Positions 10,068-21,886 of a stretch of DNA of 64,000 nt are shown piece after piece; the stretch's first letter is position 1; the number at the start of each line of letters is the position of its first letter. The stretch lies in the NCBI RefSeq assembly GCF_943734655.1, contig NC_071355.1:28990964-29054963 (forward strand), written 5' to 3'. A model generated the notes under the pieces. That model was given only the letters and a program-made list of their open reading frames with translations, was not told where the DNA came from and did not search any database. A program made the translations under genes and the position numbers. The stretch comes from Sabethes cyaneus (Eukaryota > Arthropoda > Insecta > Diptera > Culicidae).

Positions 10068-12496
10068 AGAGTTTTGCAAGTTTCTGAGGAGTTCATAGGT
10101 GGTTTTATATACAAATTTTCCTCACAGTAAAGTAGAAAACATCTCCCCCCATTGCTTAGCCTGATAAAATAAAGCGGCTAGCATTAAAATATTCGCCATG
10201 ATTATATAACATTTTGCCGCATACCGTTTTGCGGAACACCACTTCTCGGTTGTTCATAACGCGGAATATAGAGTTTCGCGGAATACTATTACGCAAAAAA
10301 CCTTACGCGGGATGTACCATTTCATGGAAAATGTTTTCGTGGAAAGTACCATTTCGCAGTTATTCTCTTCTTACTCGCTGTCGCTCGTTCGGACCCAACT
10401 GAAAGAAAGTAATAGAGGTCAGTAGACCTAGGAAAATAAATAAACCTAATTCATAGTTTTTCGTAATCTTGTTGTTGACTAATGTTTTATGGAAGAGTCT
10501 AAAATTTCTCGAGTTCGATTAGTTTTAAGTTACGCAAAAATTTCTGTTTTATTTGTATGAGAGTCCTTATCCCCTTACCAAAGGCGACTAAAACCACCAT
10601 AAAAAAATTCCTGCCTTCAAAACCCCCCACATGCTAAATTTGGTTCCATTTGATTGATTAGTTCTCGAGATAAGAGGAAATTTGCATTTCATTTGTATGG
10701 AAGCCCACCCTCTTAAAGGGGAGATGGGCCATAACTCGCTTTCTAAAGAAGAGAGGGGTCTCAATTCACCATAGAAAAAAATCTTGCGTCCAAAACCACT
10801 TACATGTCAAATTTGGTTCCATTTGCTTGATAAGTTGTCGAGTTATGAGGAAATTTGTTTTTCATTTGTGTAGGAGCCCCCCCCCCCTCTTAAAGTGGGG
10901 AAATCCATAGAAAATATTCTTGCCTACAAAAACACCCACATGATAAATTTGGTTCCATTTGCTTGATTAGTTCTAGAGTTATGAGGAAATTTGTATTTCG
11001 TTTGTATGAGAGCCCCCCCTCTTAAAAAGGTAAGGGGTCCTAATTCATCATAGAAAAAATGGTTGCCTCCAAAAACACCCACATGCCAAATATGGTTCCA
11101 TTTGCTTGATTAGTTCTCGAATTATGAGGAAATTTGTGTTTCATTTGTGTAGAAGCACCCCCTCTTAAAGTTGGGAGGGGTCCTAATTCACCATAGAAAA
11201 TATTTTTGCCTCCAAAAACCTCCAAATGCCAAATTTGGTTCTATTTGCTTGATTAGTTCTCGAGTTATGAGGAAATTTGAATTTCATTTGTATAGGAGCC
11301 TCCCCTCTTATAGTTGGGAGGGGTCCTAATTTACTATAGAAAATATTCTTGCCCTCGAAAACTTCCACATGCCAAATTTGGTTCCATTTGCTTGATTAGT
11401 TCTCGAGTTATGAGGAAATTTGTATTTCGTTTGTATAGGAGCCCCCCCCCCTCTTAAAGTGGGGAGGGGTTCTAATTCAACATAGAGTATATTCATGCCC
11501 TAGAAAATTTTCACATGCCAAATTTGTTTCCATTTGCTTGATTAATTCTCGAGTTATGAGGAAATTTGCATTTCATTTGTATAGGAGCCCCCCTTCCCAA
11601 AGTGGGGAGGGGTCCCAATTCATCATAGAAAAAAATTTTGTCTCCAAAAACACCCACGTGCCAAATTTTGTTCCATTTGCTTGATTAGTTCTCGAGTTAT
11701 GAGGAAATTTGTATTTCGTTTGTATAGGAGCCCCCCCTCTTAAAGTTGGGAGGGGTCCTAATTCACCATAGAAAATATTCTTGCCCTCGAAAACTCTCAT
11801 TTGCCAAATTTTGTTCCATTTGCTTGATTAGTTCTTCAGTTATGAGGAAATTTGTATTTCATGTGTATAGGATCCCCCCCTCCTAAAACGGGTAGGGGTC
11901 CCAATTCATCATAGAAAAAATTTTTGTCTCCAAAAACACCCACATGCCAAATTTAGTTCCATTTGCTTAATTACTTCTCGAGTTATGAGGAAAATTGTGG
12001 TTCTTTGGTACAGGAGCCCCCCCTCTTAAAGTGGGGAGGGGTCCTAATTTACTATAGAAAATATTCTTGCCCTCGAAAACCTTCACATGCCAAATTTGGT
12101 TCCATTTGCGTGATTAATTCTCGAGTTATGAGGAAATTTGTATGGAAGCCCCCCCTTTTAAAGAGGAGAGGAGTTATAATTCCCCTTATAAAGAGGGGAG
12201 GGGTCTCAATTTACCATAGAATAAATTCTTTTCACCGAAAACACCCACATGCCAAATTTTGTTCTATTTGCTTGATTAGTTGTCGAGTTATGCAGAAATT
12301 TGTGTTTCATTTGTATGGGAGCCCCCCCTCTTAATGGGGGGAGGGGTTTCTAACCATCACTAAAACCTTTCCTGGCCCCAAAAAACCTCTACATGCATAT
12401 TTTCATGCCGCTTGGTTCAGTAGTTTTCGATTCTATAAGGAACATACGGACAGACAGACAGACAGACAGACAGAAATCCTTATTTATAGGTATAGA
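10068..12496 (-). mobile_element. Helitron with ~143-bp satellite interior, 3' end lost
   Basis: The minus-strand 5' end TCTATACC is at 12496, followed by a (CTGT)n run at about 12445-12472. The interior, roughly 10560-12360, is a tandem array with a period of about 143 bp. Each unit has a conserved core (gcaaatggaaccaaatttgg...ctcgagttatgagg) and a C-rich/G-rich palindromic stretch (cctcttaaagtggggagg). The 3' portion (gagttttgcaagtttctgaggag at 10069) is where a typical member continues to GGGTCAGCTAG, but here it meets another copy's 5' end. There is no Rep/helicase; the open frames in it are repeat artefacts. Confidence 0.7.
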
Positions 12497-13239
12497 TTGG
12501 GAACATTTTACAGGGTGGGGCTGTAATAAAAATAGATCGGAAATATCGTATTTTTTCAGACTTGTGTCTTATATATCACAAAATCCGTACCACCTAAAAC
12601 TATGCTTCCTGTTACAAAAATATACACGAACATGAGATCTTCAAAGTTACTTGTGGCATTTTACAGGGTTTGCTCGCTAGGTGGTGTTAATGCGAGGACT
12701 AGTTACTTTTTTTTGTCTTAAATTTATGAAATCTCCTTGTGTAAATCGTTCTTACTCACGGAAAAGTCTGTTCAATAAACAAGATCCGCAGTGAACATGG
12801 TCTTGTAACCGATAAAACCTATGGCAAAGAGTTCTCGTGTTCGCTTATATTTCTGTAGAAAGAAGCACCATTCTAGGTGGTGAGGATTTTGTGATATAGA
12901 CGTCACAACTATGAAATAATCCGGTTTTTTCGATTTATTTTTACTGAAATCCCTTCTTGTCTGTCCCGCCAAGACGCCATTCATAATTTTATCATCAATT
13001 CCATAAAATAATCTTTCTCAAACATCTATATTTCGCTTTCGTTTTCGCTGAGATATAGTAGTTTGAACTTTAGGGTTAAATTGACCCCAATCTACTGTGG
13101 ATTCCAAAAGGGCGAAAAATTGAACTTTTTTCCTAGTGTGTTTTGTTTTCATTTTATCATTTATGGTCTTCAGCATTTTCGTTTTTATGAATATGTATCT
13201 CCCTTAATCTAAAACTGTCAAAAGTTAGTCGTAGCTTAC

Positions 13240-14045
13240 TATAATGAAAATAAAAAGTAACTTTTTTGTATTAGGAGATGTAGACTTAGTTTCTTCGGCA
13301 AAGTTGTAAATAATTTAAAAACAAGCAACTTTGCTGAAGAAATAAAATTTCTATCTTTATCGAGTGTTGAATTATAGGGCATATTCTTTAAAATTACTTT
13401 AAAAATTGGTTTTTCATACTTAGCTTTTCTTAGTTGCATTTTACAAGAATACAATGTTCTAGGCAATTATCGATGCACTCAAAATACACGTTTTTGCGGA
13501 AAACCGCAAATCTCTTGGCCCTTTACTTGCTAAGTTATCGCATATTTAAGCTTTAACCTTCCATAGCTCCACGAGCCCGTGGGGTAAAATGGGGCAAGCG
13601 GATTTACGAAATCAGCGCTTCATCTTAAAGCTTAAGTCGAATACTATAAACTTATGTGGGTTCCGCGTGTCCCCAACCACCCGAATGAGAGTACGGCAAG
13701 CATACGTTTCATGTGTTTCGCGTTCGCTATAGGCTCGATACACGTTCATTCTTGTTCGTTAGTAGATAGACTCATGGTTTCTTCGGCAAAGTTATAGAGA
13801 ATATAAAGGCAAACAGCTTTGCTAAAGAAATGACGTTTCTATCTCTAACGAGTGCAGAGCTATAGAGCATTTTCTTTAGAAAATCTTTAAAAATTAGTTT
13901 TTCATACTTATAGCTTATGTTGGTTGCATTTTACAAGAGTATATGGCTGTAGGCGATTACTGAAGGACTCAAAATACATGTTTTTGCAGAAGGTTGCAAT
14001 TCTCTAGGACCTTTTCTTACAAAGTTTATTGTTTGTATTCAAACA
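13240..14045. repeat. Two-copy tandem repeat, ~480-bp period
   Basis: The block 13290-13555 recurs at 13772-14037: ttcttcggcaaagtt, then caact/cagctttgct, then ttaaaaattggtttttcatactta, ttgcattttacaagag.ata and gactcaaaatacatgtttttgc. Each copy contains a hairpin made of ggcaaagttgt and acaagcaactttgct. The same motif style occurs in the Transib-like element (aagcaactttgctga), suggesting a related family. Confidence 0.6.
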
Positions 14046-14114
14046 GTATTGGGTCATAATGTGACATTTTGCAGTGCTAGCGATAAGCCAGTTTTTGTGT
14101 CACCAGTTAACAAA

Positions 14115-14500
14115 AATATCCACTAGCTTTTGCAGATTGCGACAGTCTGCAATGGACCATACAGCCAGGAATAATTTCAGATCGTCCGCCTACATCCTCT
14201 TATTTACATCAATCACCCTCAAGTAATGCGGCGTGGTTAAAATACAGCGACAAAAGCAATGGGCCTATATTGCTGCCTAGTGGTACACCCAATTTGTTTT
14301 AGAATGGCGCGGAAAGGCATACATTGAACTGTACACGAAGTGTTCGGTCGCTTAAATAGGAACTCAGGCATTCTATAAAATATTATGATTCACCAACTCG
14401 AGAAAGTCATCGTAACAGATGGTCTATTCGATCAAACGTTGCTTTTAAATCGGTGTAAATTACATCAATTCTAGCTTTCTGCTCTAGATACGAGATGACA
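14115..14500 (-). pseudogene. Jockey-type LINE reverse transcriptase fragment
   Basis: The minus-strand translation gives ARIDVIYTDLKATFDRIDH, which holds the first catalytic Asp of the RT palm. It then gives LSSYLSDRTLRVQF, and GVPLGSNIGPLLL in place of the usual GVPQGSNLGPLLF. Stops and a frameshift are present, so this is a dead, truncated copy. It shares the motifs of the fragments at 30760-31800, 38825-40018 and 45325-45960. Confidence 0.75.
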
Positions 14501-15655
14501 GTTCTTGGAAAATGGGAATTTCTTAAATTTTGTGGTTATTAATAAGTCAATAAACTTCGCTTTTATACAAAATTTTATGTCATTCTGAGACCCAACAGCC
14601 AAAATATGTACGATAATTTTGAAAATTTGTCCTTTGCTTCTAACCTGGTGTCCTTCGTGACTCTTTTTTTAAAACGTTAATCTTTAAACATGTCTTAAAA
14701 TCCCAAGAAAATCCTTTTCCGATGTAACTGCCAGACTTGACCAGACACCGAACACGGGTGAAAGTGGTTTTGCACTGCCGGCCGCGGTGCCGTGCAAGTG
14801 CTTCGTGTTTTTATTCCGACAGCAGCATGGTCGAGCTATCGAATTTCCACGCGATCTGATCATCGGGTGGGCAGAAATTGTGCTTCCCTCCCGATGTTGG
14901 TACCGAAGAGGCAGACCCGTTCCACTTGGGCCTTTTGGGAGTGTGCCGCTGAGTGCTGAGAATCATCTTTTGATTTTTTTTTGCTTTGGCAGCATCCCAG
15001 GATAGGAGCAGCGCCTCATGGCGAAATGCGTTGGGTTACGTGAATGCTAATCGCGTTATGCCACATCATACTGTTTGCGTCACTTTCGCCCAGCTGGAAA
15101 ATGCGGGTGCGGGTGTGGAACTTGTGAGTGTATGTGGGTATGAAGCCGAGTGTTCATTATAACGCTAACGAGCTGCTTATACGTGACGCGGGCTATAATC
15201 GGGAGGGCACTTCTGTTGATCAGATTGTTGTGGCAATGAAAGGCCACGTTTATACAAACGGGAATTGATTCTTACCGAATGCTGTTTGCTTCTGAGTTTA
15301 GGAGTTTTCAAGAAATGTAACGGCATTTTTCAAAATTGTCATACAGTTTAGGGCAAAAGGATGTCCGAATTTCATGCAATTATGTGAACTGTATTTCAGC
15401 GTTCAGCATCGATCAGAGTTAGTTATAATTCGATAGTGCAAAGTCTGATGAATATGGTGGGTTGGGTAAACATGCTGGTTGAATTTTTTAAGCGATTTTT
15501 TACTGGTATAACATTAATGTTATGCTGAGTCTGAGTCTGAGTACTAATTGTCTCAGTTCGAAAACAGACACTGAGGAAGCCTGCAAGTCGTAGGCGAAAT
15601 ACGTATCTGTCAAGAATAAAATATACATAGTAGAATTAAATTGGATAAGTTTGGT
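14501..15655. other. Intergenic, no gene recognised
   Basis: About 1.1 kb without a recognisable gene. The part at 14740-15010 is more GC-rich (gccggccgcggtgccgtg) and may be unique host sequence. I see no splice-linked coding exons or RNA genes. Confidence 0.45.
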
Positions 15656-15955
15656 CGATTTGGTTAAATCTTAAATGTACATTGGTCAGGTGTTCTCTAA
15701 GTGGCTTTGTGAATATCCTTGCGCGGGAAAAAAGTGCTTCGGATCACCAGGCCTCGGGAAGCTGCGAAGTTTATACATCGTTGGCCGTTATCGTTCGTAT
15801 CGATGTGCACACTATGAGGCTCTGGCACCGGTTTATACATTTCTTCACTACCGACCTGGGCGTCCATATCCCCGATGACGACCTTGATGTCATGCGATCC
15901 CTCAAGCTGACTTTTCGTCATCTGGTATAATACCTTCGTGTGGATATAGTGCACG
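15656..15955 (-). pseudogene. RTE-type LINE endonuclease fragment
   Basis: The minus strand encodes KVVIGDMDAQVGSEEM, matching the GD-N-A-x-V-G block of apurinic-type endonucleases in RTE-like LINEs, with Asp in place of the catalytic Asn. It is followed by GLVIRSTFFPRKDIHKAT. At 15690 the next codon, normally Trp, is TAG, and reading continues as RTPDQCT, so the frame is killed by one nonsense change. It is joined on the 5' side to the duplicated block copy B. Confidence 0.7.
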
Positions 15956-16012
15956 TTTATGATGCTTTAGTTGAAAAAAAAAACCGGTCTTCTGTGCTTA
16001 ACAGACACAATA

Positions 16013-17140
16013 TCTCGTTGAACGCCTTCCGGTTCATCACACGATCCTGCATTCCAATCGTCACTACAAAATCCGTGTCCGTGGGCCTTGCCGTCACGGA
16101 TCCTCTACACTTTCTCGCCTTTGTGACCGATCTCCTGCCACGATGCCGACTTTTCGGGGTTCTAGCTGTTCCATTCTGTGTCCTCATTTCGGTGCCTTTC
16201 TCCATCGCGAATGTTCCGAGTCGAATTTTCTTGATTGTTTCTTAGTAAAGTAGGCTCAAGTAAGTTGCCTTCAAGAGCAACGCTACTTTAGTGGCGAGGC
16301 AACACATTTCTTAATTCAACCACCCGCTCCGAATCAAACACTGTTGTAAGCCGCTCCTTGCCTGGAGTACAATTGCTCACTTGGTTGAGGAATCGTCAAG
16401 CCTGATCCCTAATAGGAACAGAGTCACGGGGAACACGTCCCCGTTACTTCATTCAACATTCGCATGCCTGCTTCCCATTCGGTATGGAATCTTAGTTTCC
16501 ACCGAGGTTGGCTGGCCGCCCTCCGCAGTGGGGATAGAAGTTGCTAGACTGTGGGGTGTATTTTATACCTACAGGTATGCAGGTATCCAAGCAGAATCAT
16601 TTGTAAATAGCGATTTAAACTCGGTGATAGCTCTCTTTAGCCGAACGGATTTGAATATTGGTTCGGAATTAGATCTGGTTCAAGCTATAGAAAAATATGC
16701 TGCAAATAATAAAAATGAAGTTCAATGCGCTGGACCAAAGATTGGAAATGGACCCGTGGGCATCGACGATGCCAATGCTGCTTGCACTGCGAAATCGGCA
16801 AAGGCTGCCAATACGACTAACCAGAAATTACCTACGATTCGTGATGCTGTCAAACGCATTCGTTGGTTGACTTTCGAGCCAGATGAAATTGCTCCCTTAT
16901 TATCGGAGACAAAGACAGGAAAAATTAGACATTTTACTAAATGTTTGTTCAATAGATGTGAAACGCGCGATGCCTGCGGGCTTTGATACAGCTAGGCAGG
17001 CTAGAGAATTTTATTGTTATTAACATTGCAGAAGACATTTTAATAACACCACATATTGTATAAACTATGGTACGTACGTTTCGTATGAGTACTAAGTCTA
17101 CGTTATGATAAACCTATTTGCCTTAATAAAGCTTGCTTCA
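16013..17140 (+). repeat. Duplicated block, copy B
   Basis: Copy of 4660-5395 plus 6270-6870. The join at about 16575-16585 skips roughly 880 bp of copy A: everything from just after the tatacctacag motif to the middle of BTB exon 2. The 3' flank is also shared (gttatgataaacc.atttgcc). After an intervening transposase relic, homology to copy A resumes at about 17690-17770. Confidence 0.65.
16585..16990 (+). pseudogene. BTB-BACK pseudogene, 3' part only
   Basis: Translation from IQAESFVNSDLNSVIALF to LTFEPDEIAPLLSET matches residues in the BACK and C-terminal part of the gene at 5703-6751. The BTB domain, start codon and intron are missing. After LLSET an 11-bp deletion relative to the parent shifts the frame. 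Downstream, the parent's two-CxxC tail is only partly kept. One insertion relative to the parent adds a stretch rich in Ala and Thr (TAKSAKAANTTNQ). It is not expected to make a BTB protein. Confidence 0.8.
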
Positions 17141-17254
17141 GATAGTATTGGAACAAAAACCATTGCGTGTATTTTAGTTATTCATTATTGAAATCAAGAT
17201 CTTTTCTTGCACAAATGTAGCATTTGCTTCAAACTTTTGAGAAAAAATACGGAT

Positions 17255-17640
17255 AAAATTATTCGTTACGGTTTCGAAGGAATTCTCGAACTTTTCCTGC
17301 AATATGGCTCATTAGGCGGCGCACACTTTCTTCGTTCGTTTTGGCTATCTTATTCCACCAGATCTTCATCTGATTAATGTCTTTGACAACTTTTCCCTTG
17401 AGTCTCCTCTTCATGATTGCCTAGAATTTCTCAATAGGGCGAAACTGGGGGCAATTGGGTGGGTTAAGGTCGTTCGGAACAAACTGGACCCCTTTCTCTG
17501 CATACCATTCTTGAACGACTTTGCCGCAATAATCAGAAGAGAGGAACACCAAAGAGATTGAAGCTAACAAAATTTCCGACACGTGGGCGCCAAGAACTTC
17601 CAAATCCATCCACCAAGAGTGCCACAATATGAGCAAAAGT
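17255..17640 (-). pseudogene. DD37E-type Tc1/mariner transposase, C-terminal relic
   Basis: The minus-strand translation contains VVQEWYAEKGVQFVPNDLN then PPNCPQFRPIEKF, a stop where Trp is normal, then AIMKRRLKGKVVKDINQM, WWNKIAKTNEESVRRLM and AGKVREFLRN. The NPPNCP.LRPIE block with the catalytic Glu is characteristic of mosquito-type ITmD37E transposases. The N-terminal half is missing. The relic interrupts the duplicated 3' flank of the BTB pseudogene, so it entered or was retained after that duplication. Confidence 0.75.
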
Positions 17641-18228
17641 TTGCTCCAATTCTAAATGAAGCAAACTTCATAATCTAAGGTATATAGCGCAAAAAAGATT
17701 AACAAATACCATTTGCATTTACCTACTTTCAAACAACATCGATAACACTTTTTCGATAATTTTTAAGAATTAAGAAACTAAGCGTGTAGGGTATTTTAGC
17801 GTTGGTAAGAGAAAATCCTTATCAACTTAGGGACTATATTGGCTCGTTTCATTATGCCTGATTTTTGTTTTCAGGTTCAAGTTGTCATACGGTTTTCGAG
17901 TCGTAAATCTCGCATGTACATAGTATTTTTCGATATAAATTAACAAATTATGGTTGTTTGTGAGTACCATTACCACATACACACTGACATTATCCATGTA
18001 GCTCTCTCCATCTACTAACAACAATACTTGTGGAGCTGCAGAGGATTCCCTGGTCTTTAGTAGCAACAAGTATTGGACTAACATTCCTTCCCATCCCATC
18101 AGGACGTGCATTCGTACGTAGCCGGCGGCGGTATTGATCAGCATGCAGGGATCCTGGTCAATAACGGAGTAACAGCACACGGGCATCAGTGGTTTTGAAT
18201 TTTGTAAAAACGCGGACATTAGCAATTG

Positions 18229-18596
18229 GGTAAAAAATGCGTGATTTCTCAAGAGTGGTGTCTTCGGAGAAGTTTAATAATAAAATATAGGGCATCTTTC
18301 TGCCCCATTAGGGTGACCGTGAATTCACCTATAATCAAAAAAAAAATTATTTTTCTTCAAAAAGTTGCAGAACATACTAAAACAAGCAATGGTTTGCTGT
18401 GAATATAGTAACTATCTGTCTCTAACCGGTTGCGAAATATAATGATATGTAAAAAAGGTGCGCCTAAAAATCAATTATGCTCAATAACTTTGCACACGAT
18501 TTTTTTTTACTGATTTCGAGTGTTCTACAAAGTTATTCAGTATGCTAAAATACACATTTTCACTGAAGACTGTTTGTTGCTAGGACGCATATTTAA
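18229..18596. mobile_element. Transib-like element fragment
   Basis: Matches the internal part of the 37315-38819 element, from tcaag.gtggtgtcttcggagaag to tgctaggacgcatattta, with many point differences. It breaks exactly at the 5' end of a Helitron (18597). The other half of the Transib element is not found beyond the Helitron. Confidence 0.7.
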
Positions 18597-19880
18597 TCTA
18601 TACCTTTAAAAATGGATTTCTGTCTGTCTGTCCGTATGTTCCTTATAGAACCGAAAACTACTGAACCGATCGGCGCAAAAATTTGCATGTAGGGCTTTTT
18701 GGGGCCAGGAAAGGTTCTCTAGATGGCAAAAGACCGCTCCCCCCACTAAGAGGGAGGGCTCCCATACAAACCTATGCCTAAAAAAGGGATTTCTGTCTGC
18801 CCTATGTTCCTTATAGAATCGAAAACTACTGAACCGATCGGCGTGAAAATTTGCATATAGGGGTTTTTGTGGTCAGGGAAGGTTCTCTCGATGGCAAAAG
18901 ACCCCTCCCCTCACTAAGAGGGGGGCTCCCATACAAATCTATGCCTATAAAAATGAATTTCGGTCTGCCCTATGTTCCTTATAGAATCGAAAACTACTGA
19001 ACCGATCGGAGTGAAAATTTGCATGTAGGGATTTTTGGTGCAAGGGAAGGTTTTTATGATGGTTAGAGATCCCTCCCCCCACTAAGAGGAGGGCTCCCAT
19101 AACAAATCTATACCTATAAAAATGGATTCTGTCTGTCTGCCCGTATGTTCCTTATAGAACCGAAAACTACTGAACCGATCGGCGTGAAAATTTGCATATA
19201 GGAGTTTTTGGGGTCAGGGAAGGTTCTTATGGTGGTTAGAGACCCCTCCCCCCACTAAGAGGGGGGGCTACCATACAAATAAAATACAAATTTCCTCATA
19301 ACTCGAGAACTAATCAAGCAAATGGAACCAAATTTGGCATGTGGGGGGTTTTGGAGGCAGGAATTTTTTTAAATGATGGTTTGAGACCTCTCACCCTTGT
19401 GGTAGGGGAATAAGGGCTCATACAAATAAAACAGAAATTTTTGCGTAACTCAAAAACTAATCGAACTCGAGAAATTTTAAACTCTTTCATAAAACATTAG
19501 TCAATAACAAGACCACCAAAAACTATCAATAGTAACATTAGATAATTCAGTGCGAGACGGCCACAGGCCGCGAGTGTTGCCAGCGACCTGCCGTTGGAAG
19601 TACCGGCCACTGCGGGGGGCAGCCCCCCGTAGAGATCACCTTTATCTAGGTTTTTTTTATTTTCCTAGATCTACTGACCTCTATTACTTTCCTTCAGTTG
19701 GGTCACCCCTGCGGAATAGTAGTTTCTATGAGAAGATTTTCCGTAAAATCGTACATCCCGCGAAAGGTTTTTCGCGAAATGGTATTCTGCAAAACTCTAT
19801 ATTCCGCGTGATGGTCAACCGAGAATTGGTGTTCCACAAAATGGTATTCGGCGAAATGGTTTGTAATGATGGCCAGCTAG
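18597..19880 (+). mobile_element. Helitron with four tandem 5' ends and a variant 3' end
   Basis: The first 5' end TCTATACC is at 18597, followed by (CTGT)n and the GCCGATCGG segment. That 5' block is repeated near 18770, 18946 and 19108, each restarting as tct/cctatacc-like plus a ctgtctgcc run, with a period of roughly 165-175 bp. One or two ~143-bp type units follow, then a region of short repeats around cgaaatggtattc. The end at 19880 reads GATGGCCAGCTAG before T, which keeps CAGCTAG but differs upstream from the GTCGGGTCAGCTAG of the other copies. Confidence 0.65.
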
Positions 19881-20264
19881 TTTTTGGCCATTGTGGAATG
19901 TATTGCCTTGTTTTACCTTACAACTTGTATGGAAATCTCAGAAACAAGTTCTTTAAAAGTGCTCTAATGTTATTCAAATTTCGAGTATTTGCTTCTTTTC
20001 GAAACATTTTAGACTCATACTGTTTTCTTTTGCGTTTAGGGTGCTCCTTTCTGAATGAAGGTGGTCATAAAAATCGTCATGTTTTCCTATAATAATTAGT
20101 TCGTTATTCGATCTACTGACCATTTCACCTGAAGAACTGACATGCTTTCCTAAAAATCTTTGGCAAATTGGCATTTTGACTGTCTAACAAAAATCTTGAC
20201 TAAACCGGGGCCAATCAGACCCCTAGATTACATTGTATTGGAATTGAATTTTTCATATTCCTTT

Positions 20265-20845
20265 TTACCTTTGTTATACTATATAACAAAGGTTTAGAAA
20301 TTGGTCGAAAAACACGAAATTGATCCAAGGCCCGGAGGGCCGAGTCACATGTACCAATCGATAGGGTTCGACGAACTGCGCAATGTCTGTGTGTATGTGT
20401 GTTCGCTCCGAATTTTCTATCGCCTGTTACTCGGAGATGGCTGAACCGATTCGACCGCTATTACGTTTGTTTGAAAGGTATTATTGCCTAGTATATCACT
20501 ATTAAATGGTTTCGTGGCCTGACTTTTCGTTTGAAAGTTATAAGCAAAAATGTGAAAACTACGTGACACGGTTTTCTCCGGAACCACGCAACCAATTTTA
20601 ACGATATTAGTACCAAACGAAAGCTCTTACTATTACTAAACATTTTGCTAAGTTTTATTGAAAACGGACAAGCAGTTTAAAAGTTAGCCTTGAAAAACTT
20701 GTTTTGACTAGGTACAAATGAACGCCTGTTTCTCAGAGATGGCCAAACCAATTTACACGCTATTAGTTTCATTTGGCAGGTAATATAGCCGGATAGATCA
20801 CTATTGAATGGTTTTCTGATTGGACGTTTAATTTGAAAGTTATGA
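20265..20845. repeat. Dispersed repeat with internal tandem duplication
   Basis: Begins with an inverted pair (acctttgttata / tatataacaaaggt). It contains two related ~140-bp segments starting near 20405 and 20710: gcctgttactcggagatggctgaacc versus gcctgtttctcagagatggccaaacc, both running to gaaagttat.agc. The unit has the look of a widespread insect repeat with ggcccggagggccgag. No coding sequence. It ends exactly where a BTB-pseudogene fragment begins. Confidence 0.55.
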
Positions 20846-20937
20846 GCGATGCCTGCGGGCTTTGATACAGCTAGGCAGGCTAGAGAATTTTATTGTTATT
20901 AACATTGCAGAAGACATTTTAATAACACCACATATTG
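20846..20937 (+). pseudogene. 92-bp copy of the BTB pseudogene tail
   Basis: Bases 20846-20937 are identical by eye to 16967-17058 of the BTB pseudogene and differ from the parental gene, so this piece was copied from the pseudogene and not from the gene. The start sits at a shared gcgatg-like junction with the upstream repeat. It has no coding value. Confidence 0.85.
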
Positions 20938-21886
20938 AATACACCACACCAAAATTAACAATAATTTATAATGATTTTAACTAAGATAATTTACCTAATT
21001 TCAATAATTTTAATATCAAACGATCAAAGTTGTACAAATAATAAAAATACACAACTTTGTTGAATTTAGTGTACCTCTATGATTGCTTGTTTAGGAACTG
21101 TAGAACTTTAATTGTAAAAAATAATTTACAATCTGATTTTGACCCCGAATTACTCGATTACCAACAGACGGATACATCTTAAACATTTTACATTTGCTGG
21201 TAGTTTTGCTGCATACAAACAGCATTTTTCCATATGAAGAAACGAGAGAAAATTCCAGTTGGGGTCAATTGCGGTACACCTCACATGCTACTTGCTTCGT
21301 TCTGTGATGTCGGTTTATGCTAATCTTGTTTTCTAACAATTTAAAGTATTAATGCATTGAATAATTCTGACATTTTGCTCATAACAAGTTTACTGAAGAA
21401 TATACGTTAGTATATACGTAATATACGATTTGTAACTTTATAACAATATGGCATTCAAAAACCTACACATGTTGTACAAAATACAACAGCGTGAGTAACC
21501 GAAAGTTAATAAAAATTGATGAAATTTATTCAAGAAAACTTTATTGTTGTGAATCAAATAGAATGGCATTACAGGAAATTATGCATAGTTCAAAAACTTA
21601 TAAACTAGACCTGTACTACGCAATGCATATGTTAAAGAATAATATTTCATCTTACAACTTACTTTTACTTGGACTTACCCTGAGAAAAGGAACTATCAAA
21701 ATTTATAAGTGCTTCTATTTAGTTCAAATCTTGGAAACTTATTCAATTTCCAAAAATTTCATGTAAGCCAAACGTGTCGATTTCTATCTCAAATAGCAAG
21801 TAAGATCGTATAACAAAGGTTCCTTTCACCACTAGGTGGATTAAACCAGGTTTTTCTAACATTCTTTTACTTTTCTTACTACAGAA
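20938..21886. other. AT-rich spacer, no gene recognised
   Basis: Very AT-rich sequence with several short frames, one of 91 codons at 21491-21766 with no recognisable motif and a composition expected by chance. A Helitron of a second family starts at 21887. Confidence 0.45.

Noticed and set aside
17827..18252. 141-codon minus-strand frame
   Set aside because: It starts inside the Transib fragment and has no recognisable domain or coding-like composition. The length is possible by chance here.
19550..20092. 180-codon plus-strand frame
   Set aside because: It spans the Helitron 3' region, its end and the flank; no motif, and the composition follows the repeats.
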